Notes: generated from the sequence alone by a model not told the origin. A stretch of DNA of 50,922 nt from Streptomyces sp. GKU 895 (GCA_002027195.1 MWJO01000058.1:1-50922); one strand, 5' to 3'; positions 20,068-28,566 are shown, counted from the first letter of the stretch. A program made the numbers and translations.

Positions 20068-20426
20068 ATGATCGATCCATCAGCCCTGGCCCCGTTGCAC
20101 CTGGACGAAACAGGCGAGCCAGACCCCTCCCACTGTCTCTATCTCTTCGACGGCGACATGGAACAGGTCGCGACGTCTTCGAGGAACACAACGCCGAGAG
20201 CCATGGTCACGGCTGGGAGGGACTGGCCGAGTCACTGGTCATTTCCCGCATGCCTGACAGTGCGGACAACCTCCACTTCGGATCAGAAGCCGGCACGTTC
20301 GTTGTCTCAAGCACCGACCTCAAAGCCCTCACGGACCTGGCCGTCCTCTTGCACACCGCCTTCCACAACCGCGAACTCCTCAGCCAGTACATCCTGACGG
20401 CCGACCCCCGCTTTCTGGACCGATAG
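20068..20426 (+). pseudogene. Imm51-like immunity protein, frameshifted near 20176
   Basis: ATG 20068 begins MIDPSALAPLHLDETGEPD and runs to GDMEQVA. The next base step shifts the frame, and DVFEEHNAESHGHGWEGLAE with SEAGTFVVSSTDLKALTDLA continues to a TAG at 20426. The HGxxWEG block and the EAGTF..SST..AL..L order match Imm51-type immunity proteins. One base seems missing at gtcgc/gac. There is no toxin next to it; the upstream gene is an IS21 fragment. It is an orphan immunity gene, either dead or intact with a read error. Confidence 0.55.
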
Positions 20427-20591
20427 CGCCCGTGGGTGGGGCCAGGACTGACCGGAACCAGGGGCCACCTCAAGCCGTTCCGACAGCGCCAGACTCCGCT
20501 GAATGGGGCCATCCCAGACCGGAAAGGTGGGGCCGAAGCAAGGCAGTAATGCCAGTAATTCTATTAATTGTATCTCTATGGATGGAGTGTC

Positions 20592-21065
20592 GTGATATCG
20601 ACGTTGTCAGGCAAGGTAATTGGGCGGGCGCAGAGATTTCTGGAGCCTGGTGAGCGGGTCCGGCGGGTGGTGTTGGCTCAGGGCGGGATCGATCCTCGAC
20701 TTCGGATCGTGTTCTTCATGGTCGCGGCGGTCGGGGTGCGGGTTCTTCTTACTGCGATGGGAGGGGCTGAAGGTGCTGCCGGTCTTCTCGGCGGTTTCCT
20801 CGGCGGGCTTGCCGGGGCGTTTCTTGCCAACGCCTTCACCACTCGGCGCGGGGTGCTTGTGACGGACCGGAACGTCGTCGTGCTGGAGTACGGGCGGTTC
20901 GCCGGGGTGAGGCCGATCCGGGTGATTGCCCGGCTGCCTCAAGGGACGCGGATCGGTCCGATGTCCGGGACTTGGGCACCCATCGAGCTGGCCGGTGAGC
21001 GGCTCTGGGTGCACAAGAAGTGGCAGGGAGACGCGGCCGCGTTCACGCCCGCGCAGCTGGGGTAG
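20592..21065 (+). CDS. Small membrane protein of a Streptomyces-type PH-like family
   Basis: GTG 20592 is chosen because GGATGGAG lies just upstream, although an in-frame TTG exists at 20568. The protein opens with STLSGKVIGRAQRFLEPGER, has two hydrophobic stretches (RIVFFMVAAVGVRVLLTAM and GLLGGFLGGLAGAFLANAF), then a beta-rich tail (GVLVTDRNVVVLEYGRF). The VTDRN.VVL pattern is that of small bacterial PH-like proteins attached to membranes. Function is unknown. It is complete and flanked by relics on both sides. Confidence 0.6.
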   Translation: MISTLSGKVIGRAQRFLEPGERVRRVVLAQGGIDPRLRIVFFMVAAVGVRVLLTAMGGAEGAAGLLGGFLGGLAGAFLANAFTTRRGVLVTDRNVVVLEYGRFAGVRPIRVIARLPQGTRIGPMSGTWAPIELAGERLWVHKKWQGDAAAFTPAQLG

Positions 21066-21119
21066 CGCCGGGCTGGGGACAACAAGACTTCCCACCACGC
21101 AGATGTGGAACTGCTACGA

Positions 21120-21262
21120 GCTGCGGCATGTTCCGCTCCTGCAGTTCGTCCTGGGACCGCCGCGCTTGCCGCACCTGTCGTGTGGTGTAGGGGGCCGAGG
21201 CCGAGGCTTTCTGGGAGGTCAGCTTGTCCCACCCAGCTTCCTGTCCGTCGATCCACACCAGG
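21120..21262 (-). pseudogene. Helicase-associated protein scrap (HA copy 2)
   Basis: The minus strand shows DGQEAGWDKLT and SQDELQERNM in shifted frames, and the DNA follows HA copy 1 (about 475-616), for example tcagcttgtcccaccc. Similarity ends at ~21262, just before the IS5-type transposase region. It may be one half of the same gene as the scrap at 23532. Confidence 0.6.
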
Positions 21263-21309
21263 CCGGTGTTAGGGCGCTTCTTTCCGATCATCGGATCGTT
21301 GGTCTGGCC

Positions 21310-22140
21310 GTGCCGTTGACTGACGCGCAGTGGGCGCGGATAGAGCCGTTGTTGCCTGATCGGACGCCGAGGCGGGGCGGGCGGTGGCGTGATCATCGAC
21401 AGGTGATCGATGCGATCGCCTGGAAGTTCCGGACCGGGGCTCAGTGGGTGCACCTGCCCGCCGAGTACGGCTCGTGGAAGGGCGTCTATACGCGGCTGAG
21501 GAACTGGGCCATCGATGGCACTTGGGAGCGTGTGTTCACCGTGCTGCTCGCCCAGGCCGATGCCGACGGCGACCTGGAGGGGGTCGTCGCGGTTGACTCC
21601 ACGATCGTGCGCGTTCATCAGCACGCGGCCGGGGCCCGCAAAAGGGGGCCCGCTAGGGAGCCTGGTGACCATGCCATCGGTCGCTCCCGTGGCGGGCTGA
21701 CCACGAAGATTCACCTCGCCGCCGACGGCAACTGTCGGCCGCTGGCCTTCGTGCTCACAGCCGGACAGGCCGGTGACGCACCCGCTTTCGCGGAGGTGAT
21801 GGACCGCCTGCGTGTCCCGCGCCGGCGCGGACGACCTAGCACCAGGCCGGAAGTGGTCCTGGCTGATAAAGCGTATTCCGCACGCGCCATTCGTGACCAC
21901 TTGAGCAAGCGCGGCATCCGGGCGGTGATTCCGGTTCCGGCAGACCAGCAGGGCCATCGTCTGCGTCGAGGCAGCGTCGGTGGCCGGCTGCGTGAGGCAT
22001 ACAAGCAACGCAATACGGTCGAGCGGTGCATCAACCGACTGAAGCAGTGGCGCGGCATTGCCACCCGTTATGAGAAGACCGCCACGGTCTACCGCGCCGG
22101 CCTTCTTATCGCGGGCATCTTCCTCTGGTCTGCCCGCTGA
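21310..22140 (+). CDS. IS5-family transposase, single continuous frame
   Basis: A DDE transposase of ~276 residues from GTG 21310 (LTDAQWARIEPLLPDR) to the stop at 22140. Seen in order are the N-terminal DUF4096-like domain (WRDHRQVIDAIAWKFRTGAQ), first catalytic Asp in VVAVDSTIVRVHQHAAG, second Asp in VVLADKAYSARAIRDHL and Glu in YKQRNTVERCINRLKQWRGI. It looks catalytically complete. Related elements use two frames joined by a frameshift; here the same aaaaggggg run is read in one frame. No convincing pair of terminal repeats was found, so one end may be lost. Confidence 0.85.
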   Translation: MPLTDAQWARIEPLLPDRTPRRGGRWRDHRQVIDAIAWKFRTGAQWVHLPAEYGSWKGVYTRLRNWAIDGTWERVFTVLLAQADADGDLEGVVAVDSTIVRVHQHAAGARKRGPAREPGDHAIGRSRGGLTTKIHLAADGNCRPLAFVLTAGQAGDAPAFAEVMDRLRVPRRRGRPSTRPEVVLADKAYSARAIRDHLSKRGIRAVIPVPADQQGHRLRRGSVGGRLREAYKQRNTVERCINRLKQWRGIATRYEKTATVYRAGLLIAGIFLWSAR

Positions 22141-22464
22141 ACCAACAAGCAGATCAGGGCCTGAGGCATTCTCCCTGCGGATCGAAGCAGACGAGTCCGT
22201 GCTCGCGAGCCAGCGTAGCGGCGTACTCGGACACTTCCTCTGCCTTGCCATAGGACATGAGCAGGTACACGATCGGACCCGATGCCTCCTCGATGACCGG
22301 TGGGGACGCCCATACGACACTGCGATCGACGTCGTCCGGATATCGCGCGACGAGCGCTCCCACATACGCCACGATGCGCGGCGTCGGAGGCACGACGACA
22401 TCGTCCGACTCCAGGTAGCGCTCGTAGAGCTCGTCGTAGGTCAAGCCCGCTTGGCGGTCGTCTA

Positions 22465-23379
22465 GAGTCCGTCTTCAAAGATCATCGGGTGGTAGATCAT
22501 GGTGGGGTGATACGTCGTCATGAACTCACCGATCAGGAGTGGGAGTTACTCGCTCCGCTGATACCGCGGGCTGTAACGGGCCGACCGAGGGCGTCGGACC
22601 GGCAGGTCATCAACGGGATGGTCTACAAGATCCGGACCGGGATCTCCTGGCGTGACCTGCCGGAACGCTATGGCCCGTGGCAGACCGTCTACACCCGCTT
22701 CCGTCGCTACGCCCTGGACGGCGTGTTCACGCGGGCTCTTCAGCAGATGCAAGCCGGTGCGGACGCGGTCGGCGACATCGACTGGCTCGTCCAGATCGAC
22801 TCCACCATCGTCCGCGCCCACCAGCACGCCGCCGCCACCGGCCGAAAAGGGGGCACCATCGGCCGGACGAACCGGACGATCACGCCCTCGGCCGGTCCCG
22901 AGGTGGACTGACCACCAAAATCCATCTCGCCTGCGACGGCAAGGGGCGCCCGCTCGCCGTCCTGGTGACTCCGGGGCAACGTCACGACAGCATCTGCGCA
23001 CGCCCTCTTCTGGAGCTCATCCGCGTCCCTCGCACCGGCCCAGGCCGACCTCGCTGCAGGCCTGACCGAGTCATCGCCGACAAGGCCTACAGCTCCCGCG
23101 GCTTCCGCGCCTACCTGCGCAGACGCGGCATCGGGCACACCATCCCGGAGAAGACCGACCAGCAGCGACACCGCCACAACCGCGGACGTCGCGGCGGGCG
23201 GCCACCGGCGTTCGACCGGCAGGTCTACCGCCAGCGCAACGTCGTCGAACGCTGCTTCAATCGGCTCAAAGGCTTCCGTGGAATCGCCACCCGATACGAG
23301 AAGACCGCCGCCTCCTATGAAGCAGCGGTCACACTCGCATCATTCCTACTCTGGGCAAGATCCGTTTGAAGACGGACCC
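22465..23379. mobile_element. IS5-family element, complete, with TA target duplication
   Basis: A 915-base element with terminal repeats gagtccgtcttcaaa (22465-22479) and tttgaagacggaccc (23365-23379), 14 of 15 matching as inverted repeats. TA is found on both sides (22463-22464 and 23380-23381). Both ends and the transposase are present, so it may be active. Confidence 0.85.
22507..23369 (+). CDS. IS5-family transposase made by -1 programmed frameshift
   Basis: Frame A starts at GTG 22507 (RRHELTDQEWELLAPLIPRA), carries the first Asp in WLVQIDSTIVRAHQHAA and ends at TGA 22909-22911. Frame B, one base back, continues from the run A_AAA_GGG at 22845-22851 with RSRGGLTTKIHLACDGKGRP, second Asp in RVIADKAYSSRGFRAYL, and Glu in YRQRNVVERCFNRLKGFRGI, to the stop at 23369. 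The heptamer fits the XXXYYYZ slippery pattern and its phase matches frame A exactly, so a programmed -1 shift producing a ~287-residue enzyme is more likely than damage. Confidence 0.85.
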
Positions 23380-23531
23380 TAGTGGACGCTCGCCGGCCCA
23401 CACCGCAAGGTCATAACTCACAAGCGCATCGTCGCAGGCAGCGGTCCCGCCAACGCCGACGGGTCCGGAGATCGAACCCCTGCTCATTGATCCGTAAGAG
23501 AGCTCCTAGCTCACCGGCCTTGGCGGGTGGC

Positions 23532-23563
23532 GCGCCTCCGGCCTGGACGTGCCGGAGCAGCAG
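23532..23563 (-). pseudogene. Helicase-associated protein scrap (HA copy 3)
   Basis: These 32 bases are identical to 661-692 of HA copy 1, in the same orientation. In the copy-1 order it lies just beyond the part kept as HA copy 2, so the two may be the edges of one gene opened by the 2.2 kb block between them. The rest of 23422-23685 shows nothing else I can identify. Confidence 0.55.
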
Positions 23564-23685
23564 TCGTTCAGGGGCTCGATGGACTCCCGGTACGGCCGTC
23601 TGCCGGTGTGGCGGGCACGCGGGTGATGTTCTACTGAGCGTCCTGTTGGTTGCGGTGTGGCCGCTTGAGTGGGAGATCGTGTTCG

Positions 23686-24042
23686 GTGTCTGACCTGCCT
23701 GCCCCGAGTTCGACGGGGGTTCGTATCGCTGGTGATCGGTATCAGTGGCTGGTGGCGTGGCAGGGGTGTGTCACTGCGGTGCGGGATGCGGAGCTGCGCG
23801 CACCGAACCCGGTGGTGGCGGTCGGGGTCGAGGTCGACGGGGTGGGAAACGTGGATGACGTCGTCCTGTACCGAAGGACGCCGCCGCACACCTACACGCA
23901 GGTCAAGTACGCCGCGGACAGTTCCACCCCGGTCAACGAGGACTATCTGCTCAAGCTGAGCGACCAGGGTGGCCCGTCGATCCTGCGGAAGCTGGCGCGG
24001 GCCTGGCAGCAGCTCACTGAGGACGGTACGCCGGTCGATCTC
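23686..24042 (+). pseudogene. Cap4-like dsDNA nuclease domain, N-terminal fragment
   Basis: From GTG 23686 the frame reads a restriction-fold N-terminus: GDRYQWLVAWQGCVTAVRDA, then VAVGVEVDGVGNVDDVVLYR and a Q-V-K in YTQVKYAADSS. The order E...D-D...QVK is that of the PD-(D/E)xK nuclease domain found at the front of Cap4 and related defence proteins. Homology ends at DGTPVDLL (~24042), exactly where an antisense radical SAM fragment begins, so the effector or sensor half is lost. I infer the family from the motif order only. Confidence 0.5.
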
Positions 24043-24044
24043 CT

Positions 24045-24320
24045 CACGCCCAGGCCGCGCAGTTCCTCCTGGACCTTCTCGACGCGCTGCCCTTGCAGGA
24101 CCTCGACGATGCCGACGCGCAGCGGGATACCGCGGCGTATGGCTTCGGCGATGTTGGCGCGGGTGCGCTGGTAGCTGCCTGGGCCGTGGGTGATCTGCTC
24201 GTGCTGTGCGGCCTGGTCGCTGTAGTAGCTGGTGGCCAGGCGCACGCCGGACCTTTGGAAGGCGGACCACAAGGCGGGCCGGATGTGGGTCAGGTGGGAG
24301 TACACCTCCATCCTCAGGGC
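24045..24320 (-). pseudogene. Radical SAM/SPASM-type enzyme, internal fragment (copy 1)
   Basis: Minus-strand reading gives EVYSHLTHIRPALWSAFQ, then GVRLATSYYSDQAAQHEQIT, RTRANIAEAIRRGIPLRVGI and QRVEKVQEELRGLGV. This is the TIM-barrel middle of a radical SAM protein; the CxxxCxxC cluster and the C-terminal SPASM part are both missing. It is about 100 residues long, sandwiched between two unrelated plus-strand fragments. A second, longer fragment of a close relative lies at 28070. Confidence 0.6.
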
Positions 24321-24336
24321 ACAGACCGTGCTTACC

Positions 24337-24582
24337 ATGCTGCAGCGCCTGCACACCGGACTGCAGGCGCGCACCCTCGCGCACCAGCAAGTCCGCGCGC
24401 TGCTCAGGGAACTTCGGGAGCACTCCGCGCACATTGGTACGTCGATGCTGGCGCTGCGCACCCAGGTGCCGCAGCACGCCGTCGAGGAATGGCTCCGAGC
24501 AGCCATGGCTCTCCAACGCATCGAGGCGACGGTTTTGCGCCTGTTCAAAAACACCGATGACAGCGTGCCCACCCAGGGCTGA
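24337..24582 (+). pseudogene. Helical C-terminal fragment of unknown protein
   Basis: An open frame encodes about 80 helical residues (LQRLHTGLQARTLAHQQVRA, VEEWLRAAMALQRIEATVLR) and ends KNTDDSVPTQG. It starts abruptly at the edge of the radical SAM fragment with no ribosome site, so it is more likely a gene end than a gene. No family is recognised. Confidence 0.4.
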
Positions 24583-24720
24583 GCGCAGTCTTCGCCATTG
24601 TCCACGGGGGGATTCCTTCTGTGTGTGGCTCGCGAGAGTCCGAACGGGACGGTGTCCTCTGTGCCGTCCCATGTGGGCGACGTAAGGGGGACCTTGTGGT
24701 GCCCGGTTAGGCTGCGATTC

Positions 24721-25374
24721 ATGATTCGTGCGGTGGTGTTTGATGTCGGCGAGTGCCTGGTCGATGAGACCCGTGAGTACGGCACCTGGGCTGACTGGCT
24801 GGGGGTGCCGCGTCACACGTTCCATGCGATGTTCGGTGCGGTGATCGCGCAGGGGCGTGACTACCGTGAGGTGTTCCAGGAGTTCCGGCCCGGCTTCGAT
24901 CTCTACGACGAGCGTGAGAAGCGGGCTGCCGCGGGCCAGCCGGAGTGGTTCGGTGAGGACGACTTGTACGCGGACGTGCGGCCCGCGTTGCGGCGGCTGC
25001 GGGCGGACGGCCTGTGGCTGGGCATCGCGGGGAATCAGACGGTCCGAGCGGGGAAGCTCCTGCGGGAACTGTTCACCGACGACGTGGACTTGATCGGGAC
25101 CTCGGATGACTGGGGGGCGAGCAAGCCGGATCCGGAGTTCTTCCGCCGGGTCGCTGAGGTGGTTCCCTTCGCCGGCGACGAGATCCTCTATGTAGGCGAT
25201 CGCGTCGACAACGATCTGCGCCCGGCCGTTGCCGCGGGCATGCGTACCGCTTTGGTGCATCGGGGGCCGTGGGCGACGATCCAGTGGCGCACCGAGGAAG
25301 CCGAGAAGCTTCCGACGTTTAGGATCGACAGCCTCCTGGAGCTGCCCGGGCTGATCCGCGACTTCAACGGCTGA
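24721..25374 (+). CDS. HAD-superfamily hydrolase
   Basis: A 217-residue HAD phosphatase-like enzyme. Motif I is VVFDVGECLVDE (nucleophile Asp8; the second Asp of the usual DxD is Gly, as in many HAD subfamilies), motif II is LGIAGNQT, motif III is the Lys in WGASKPDPEFF and motif IV is YVGDRVDNDLRPA. The cap is a helical insertion between residues ~15 and 90. ATG 24721 is the start that matches the family N-terminus. The gene converges on the XRE/TPR regulator and overlaps its 3' end by 11 bases. The substrate cannot be told from sequence. Confidence 0.85.
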   Translation: MIRAVVFDVGECLVDETREYGTWADWLGVPRHTFHAMFGAVIAQGRDYREVFQEFRPGFDLYDEREKRAAAGQPEWFGEDDLYADVRPALRRLRADGLWLGIAGNQTVRAGKLLRELFTDDVDLIGTSDDWGASKPDPEFFRRVAEVVPFAGDEILYVGDRVDNDLRPAVAAGMRTALVHRGPWATIQWRTEEAEKLPTFRIDSLLELPGLIRDFNG

Positions 25375-26589
25375 GCGCGCTGACGGTGGTCGACCACCCG
25401 TACAGGCGGTCATCCAGTTCCCGCACACACGCTTCGTGCTGGTGCGGAGCCAGGGCGCGCCGCACCTCGCGTACCCGGTCCATGCCCATCGCGTACCAGG
25501 TGCGTTCGAGCTGCTCGAGTGCGCGCAGGGCGTAGCCGCATGACGCTTCGGGATGGCCCGCTGCGGCCTCGACGGCAGCCAGGTCTCCGAGGATGACGGT
25601 CGCCTGCTTCTCGTCTGCCGGGCCCAGCGCGTCGAGGACGCTGAGCAGTGTCTCGCGGGCCTGAGGCAGGTGGCCGGCGCGCAGTTGGGTGTTGCCCTTG
25701 AACGCGGCGAGCCGGATGGGGGAGAACCAGTCGAACCAGTCCGGGCTGTCGTGGCTGCCGCCGTTGGCGAGGATGTCTTCGCCGTGCCCGATCAGCTGCA
25801 GGGCGGTCCTGGTGTGCCCGCAGCGGGTCTGGCACTCCGCTTCCACGGCGTCGAGCCAGGCGAGCAGCTCGGCTGATGCCGGACCGCGGCGTGCGTAGGT
25901 CCGCGCTGCTACCAACCGTTCGACCGACGCCTCCCGGTCACCTGCCCAGCCCGGGATGAACGCGGTGTGGGCCAGCACTGCTGCGCCAAGAAGCGGGTCA
26001 TCGGCTTCACCTGCGGCTTGCAGGGCACGCAGCAGGCTCTGTTGGGCGCGATCGGCGTCGCGGATGTCGAAAAACTCAATCCGTCCGGCAAGCAGCCACG
26101 TCTCGGCGAGCGCAGCGGCGATGCGCTGTCGGGTCCGTCCGACGGTCTCGGGCAAAGTTCGCAGCCGAGCGTGGCGTGCGCAAGTGCGGCCGGATGCAGG
26201 GTGGCTGGGGCCACAGACCAGTACAGTCGGCGGTGCGCCCGGGTGACGGCCGTGTAGTCGTCCGCAGCAGTCGCGGGCTGCCTGCCTGCGGCCTGCGTCG
26301 GAACCGCGGCCAGGCCCGAGATACGGCCTGGGGCGCCGAGCACGGTGCGACGGGTGCGATCGTCCGCCACACCGCTTGGAGGAGTGAATCCGAGGTCCGG
26401 CAGGGGCTGTCCGAGCAGTTGCTCGATGCCGCGGCCCACCTCGGGCTGTGGCCACGGGGGAGTGTCCGACTCCCATCGGCGTACCTGGCGCACGCCGACT
26501 CCAAGGGCGTCGGCGAAAGCCTGCTGAGAGTGGTAACCGGCCGCCATACGGGCGGACTTGAGACGGATGTTGCCTCCGGGCCGTGCCAC
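25364..26589 (-). pseudogene. XRE-family regulator with TPR-like C-terminal half, frameshifted near 26160
   Basis: GTG 26589 follows GGAGGTG and opens with an HTH: LKSARMAAGYHSQQAFADAL, then VRQVRRWESDTPPWP. The N-terminal frame runs to HATLGCEL; after a one-base change near 26160 the C-terminal frame continues with RTLPETVGRTRQRIAAALAE and a helical repeat region (LLRALQAAGEADDPLLGAAV, QARETLLSVLDALGPADEKQ). If the shift is a read error, the protein is a ~405-residue helix-turn-helix/TPR regulator of the kind that responds to peptides or metabolites. A palindrome 55 bases upstream may be its operator. It is convergent with the HAD gene. Confidence 0.75.
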
Positions 26590-26643
26590 TGCATCACCTC
26601 CATGTCGAGCCGTGCATGACAGTGTCGCTGTAAGCCCTCAATC

Positions 26644-26660
26644 TGGCTACACACTAGCCA
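26644..26660. promoter_or_regulatory. Palindromic operator-like site upstream of the XRE/TPR regulator
   Basis: TGGCTA and TAGCCA are perfect 6-base arms around ACACA (17 bases in all), centred 63 bases from the GTG at 26589. The position suits autoregulation by the HTH protein. Confidence 0.45.
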
Positions 26661-27227
26661 TCAGCGCCCAAGAGAAGTCCTTTTAGCGGCTTCAATAAGA
26701 CCTCTTGAAGTCCTCGTAAACGGCTCTGCTGGGGACCAGCCTGGATGCCACGCCTGATCCCCAGCGCGACGAGGAGCCTCAATGCCGACCACCGGCTTGT
26801 CCACCGCAACAGGATGCAACCTCTCGAAACGAGGCCGGATCGGGGACGCGATCCGAGCAGTCCCCAAGCACGGTCGCGCCGCAATGGCTGGCCTCGGCGC
26901 ATACTCTGACGCTGCCGTTGGGCAAGCGCACAAGGTTGTCGGCTGCTCCTTAGGTAACTGCGACACGCGAGCACGTTGCAGGTCGTCGGCATCAAGGCAT
27001 GGGGTACGGAGTCACACCCGGTCCATTCCGCCGCCCGCCCGTCGTGCGGCAGCACCAGGACCGTGCGGGCTTGTCCGTGCGGAAGACGCCGGCTGGGTCA
27101 CCAACGCGCCCGCCCTCCGATCGGCGATCGGGGACGGCGTGTTGGTGACCAGCAAGTCCTGGAGGCCGGCATGAGGGGTCTTCACCAGCGTGCCCAGCAA
27201 GCCGTGGTGACAGAGGCGGACATTTCC
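26661..27227. other. 567 bases without a confident gene
   Basis: Several open frames exist on both strands (for example 26782-27174), but none has recognisable content or a good ribosome site. The region may hold the promoter for the two small genes that follow. Confidence 0.4.
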
Positions 27228-27726
27228 ATGCCTGGGGCCGACAGACGTTTCGACGCCGAGCGTTGGCTCCTGTCGGCTCTCGTTGGGTGGGGGGCGGGAT
27301 CGGGCTCGTGTGGAGTGGCAGGAACTCTGTGTGACGCTCCTGCCGCTGGGGGACCACCTCTCGGCCGTCCGCATCCCCGGTGTCCTCGTGCATGCTGCGG
27401 TCGGCTCCGACGAGCCGTCTGTCATCGCGGATTGCCTTGCCGAACGCCTGCAGGGGCCGGTGATTCATGATCCGGGCTTTGACCGCTACTACGCCCTTGT
27501 ACTGAGCAGCACCGGCCCCGTATGTGTGCCGCCGGGGGCGGAGTACCTGGGCAGCGGAACGTTCCTCGGCGTGCCCCGCACGGACTGCACGGAACTGAAC
27601 AAAGGAACGCTGGCGTCGTACTGGGCGGTGCCGGTGAGCAGACCCGGCGCTCTGTGCGCGCTGGCCGATGTGTGCGAGTTCGCGCTCCTTGGCCGCACCC
27701 TCACCAACGGCGAGGCCGAGTCGTGA
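27228..27726 (+). pseudogene. Hypothetical protein of ~165 residues, frameshifted near 27287
   Basis: ATG 27228 begins MPGADRRFDAERWLLSA. In the G6 run near 27287 the frame changes, and RDRARVEWQELCVTLLPLGD, HLSAVRIPGVLVHAAV and GPVIHDPGFDRYYALVLSS follow, ending LLGRTLTNGEAES. The pattern of a tryptophan-bearing helix followed by alternating short strands is known to me only from uncharacterised actinobacterial proteins. The stop overlaps the next start (GTGA, 27723-27726). The extra G is a plausible homopolymer read error, so the gene may be intact in life. Confidence 0.55.
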
Positions 27727-27911
27727 CTGCGGCCACCGACACGCTGCCGCTGTCGGCAGAGTGCACGCTCGCGCAACGGCCCGAATACCGACGCCTGCAC
27801 CAAGACTGCCGCCAGACCACGGACATCCCCCTGGCCGGGTATGCGGGCGTACTGCTCCAGCGCCGTTGCGGGTGCACCTGTCACCGCGAGGCCCGCGGTT
27901 CTGGCACCTGA
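27723..27911 (+). CDS. 62-residue Cys/His-containing protein
   Basis: GTG 27723 overlaps the previous stop by four bases. The small protein contains a Cys/His set (LHQDCRQTTD and RRCGCTCHREA) that could bind a metal ion. It is likely co-translated with its partner. The family is not recognised; similar short proteins follow the same partner in Streptomyces accessory loci as far as I recall, which is weak evidence. Confidence 0.5.
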   Translation: MTAATDTLPLSAECTLAQRPEYRRLHQDCRQTTDIPLAGYAGVLLQRRCGCTCHREARGSGT

Positions 27912-28069
27912 ACTCCCGCCCCGGGGTTCCCAGCCCTGGACAGGTCGAGCACCTCGGGGCGGTCCTGCGTTGCTGCTCATTATCAGGAGGCTGCGTTGGC
28001 GTCGTCCCTTTTCCGGCGGACCGCCGACTCGCCGCAGCAGGTCATTACCCGACATCGCCGAATTCGGTT

Positions 28070-28510
28070 TTATGGCCGTGCAGTTGATCGGCGGCGAGCC
28101 GACCCGGACGCCGCATCTTCCGCACTACATCGGCCACACGCTCGACCTTCGCCTGGGGGCGGAGGTGTACTCCAACCTCACGCACGTCCGGCCCATCTTT
28201 GGAAGGCGTTCGAACGGCCCAGAGTGTGTCTGCGACAGCTACTACAGCGGCCAGGCCAACCGGCACGAGGAGATCACTCACGGGATGGGCAGCCGCCAGC
28301 GCGCCCGCGCCGACATCGCCGAGACCGTGCGCCGCAGCATCCCCTGCGCGAGGGCATCGTCGAGGTCCTCGACTGGCAGCGCTTCGTCAAGGCGCAGGAG
28401 GAACTGCGCGGCCTGGGCGTGACGGCGATCAAGGTGGACCGGGTCGGCAAGGTGGGCCGCGCCGCCGCCCGCCGCGGGAACGGCGGACGGCACCGTCCCG
28501 GCCGGGGACG
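28070..28510 (+). pseudogene. Radical SAM/SPASM-type enzyme, truncated and frameshifted (copy 2)
   Basis: The frame begins with the radical SAM motif VQLIGGEPTRTPHLP and continues DLRLGAEVYSNLTHVRP, SYYSGQANRHEEITHG and RADIAETVRRSIP. One C appears to be missing from the C run at 28341; the next frame then gives REGIVEVLDWQRFVKAQEEL and TAIKVDRVGKVGRAAARR. The iron-sulphur CxxxCxxC region that should lie ~80 residues upstream is absent. It sits directly in front of the graspetide precursor gene but is unlikely to act in it. Confidence 0.65.
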
Positions 28511-28566
28511 CCTCGTTGCTCCTCCCACACCGGCGGGGATCCGTCACTGCGACATTGAGGAGAGGT

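Larger units (their letters stand above)
22154..23421 (-). pseudogene. Small hypothetical gene split by an IS5-type insertion
   Basis: The 3' part (22154-22462) encodes PTPRIVAYVGALVARYPDD and ASGPIVYLLMSYGKAEEVSE, ending GLVCFDPQGECLRP. The 5' part lies beyond the insertion: GTG 23421 begins MSYDLAVWAGERP and stops at the element edge (23382). Removing the element with one copy of the duplicated TA gives an in-frame join GERPLDDRQAGLTYDELYER and a protein of ~115 residues. This family is common in Streptomyces, often near polymorphic-toxin genes, and has no function known to me; an immunity role is possible. The insertion inactivates it here. Confidence 0.75.

Noticed and set aside
22843..22911. 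Frameshift in the second IS5 transposase as simple damage
   Set aside because: The A_AAA_GGG heptamer lies in the correct phase for -1 slippage and the family is known to use frameshifting.
23506..25428. 640-residue minus-strand frame over the HAD gene and fragments
   Set aside because: It runs through the HAD coding region in antisense and shows no domain; the HAD motifs are on the plus strand.
28070..28510. Radical SAM gene as part of the graspetide pathway
   Set aside because: It lacks the iron-sulphur motif and is frameshifted, while ATP-grasp ligase plus methyltransferase suffice for this class.
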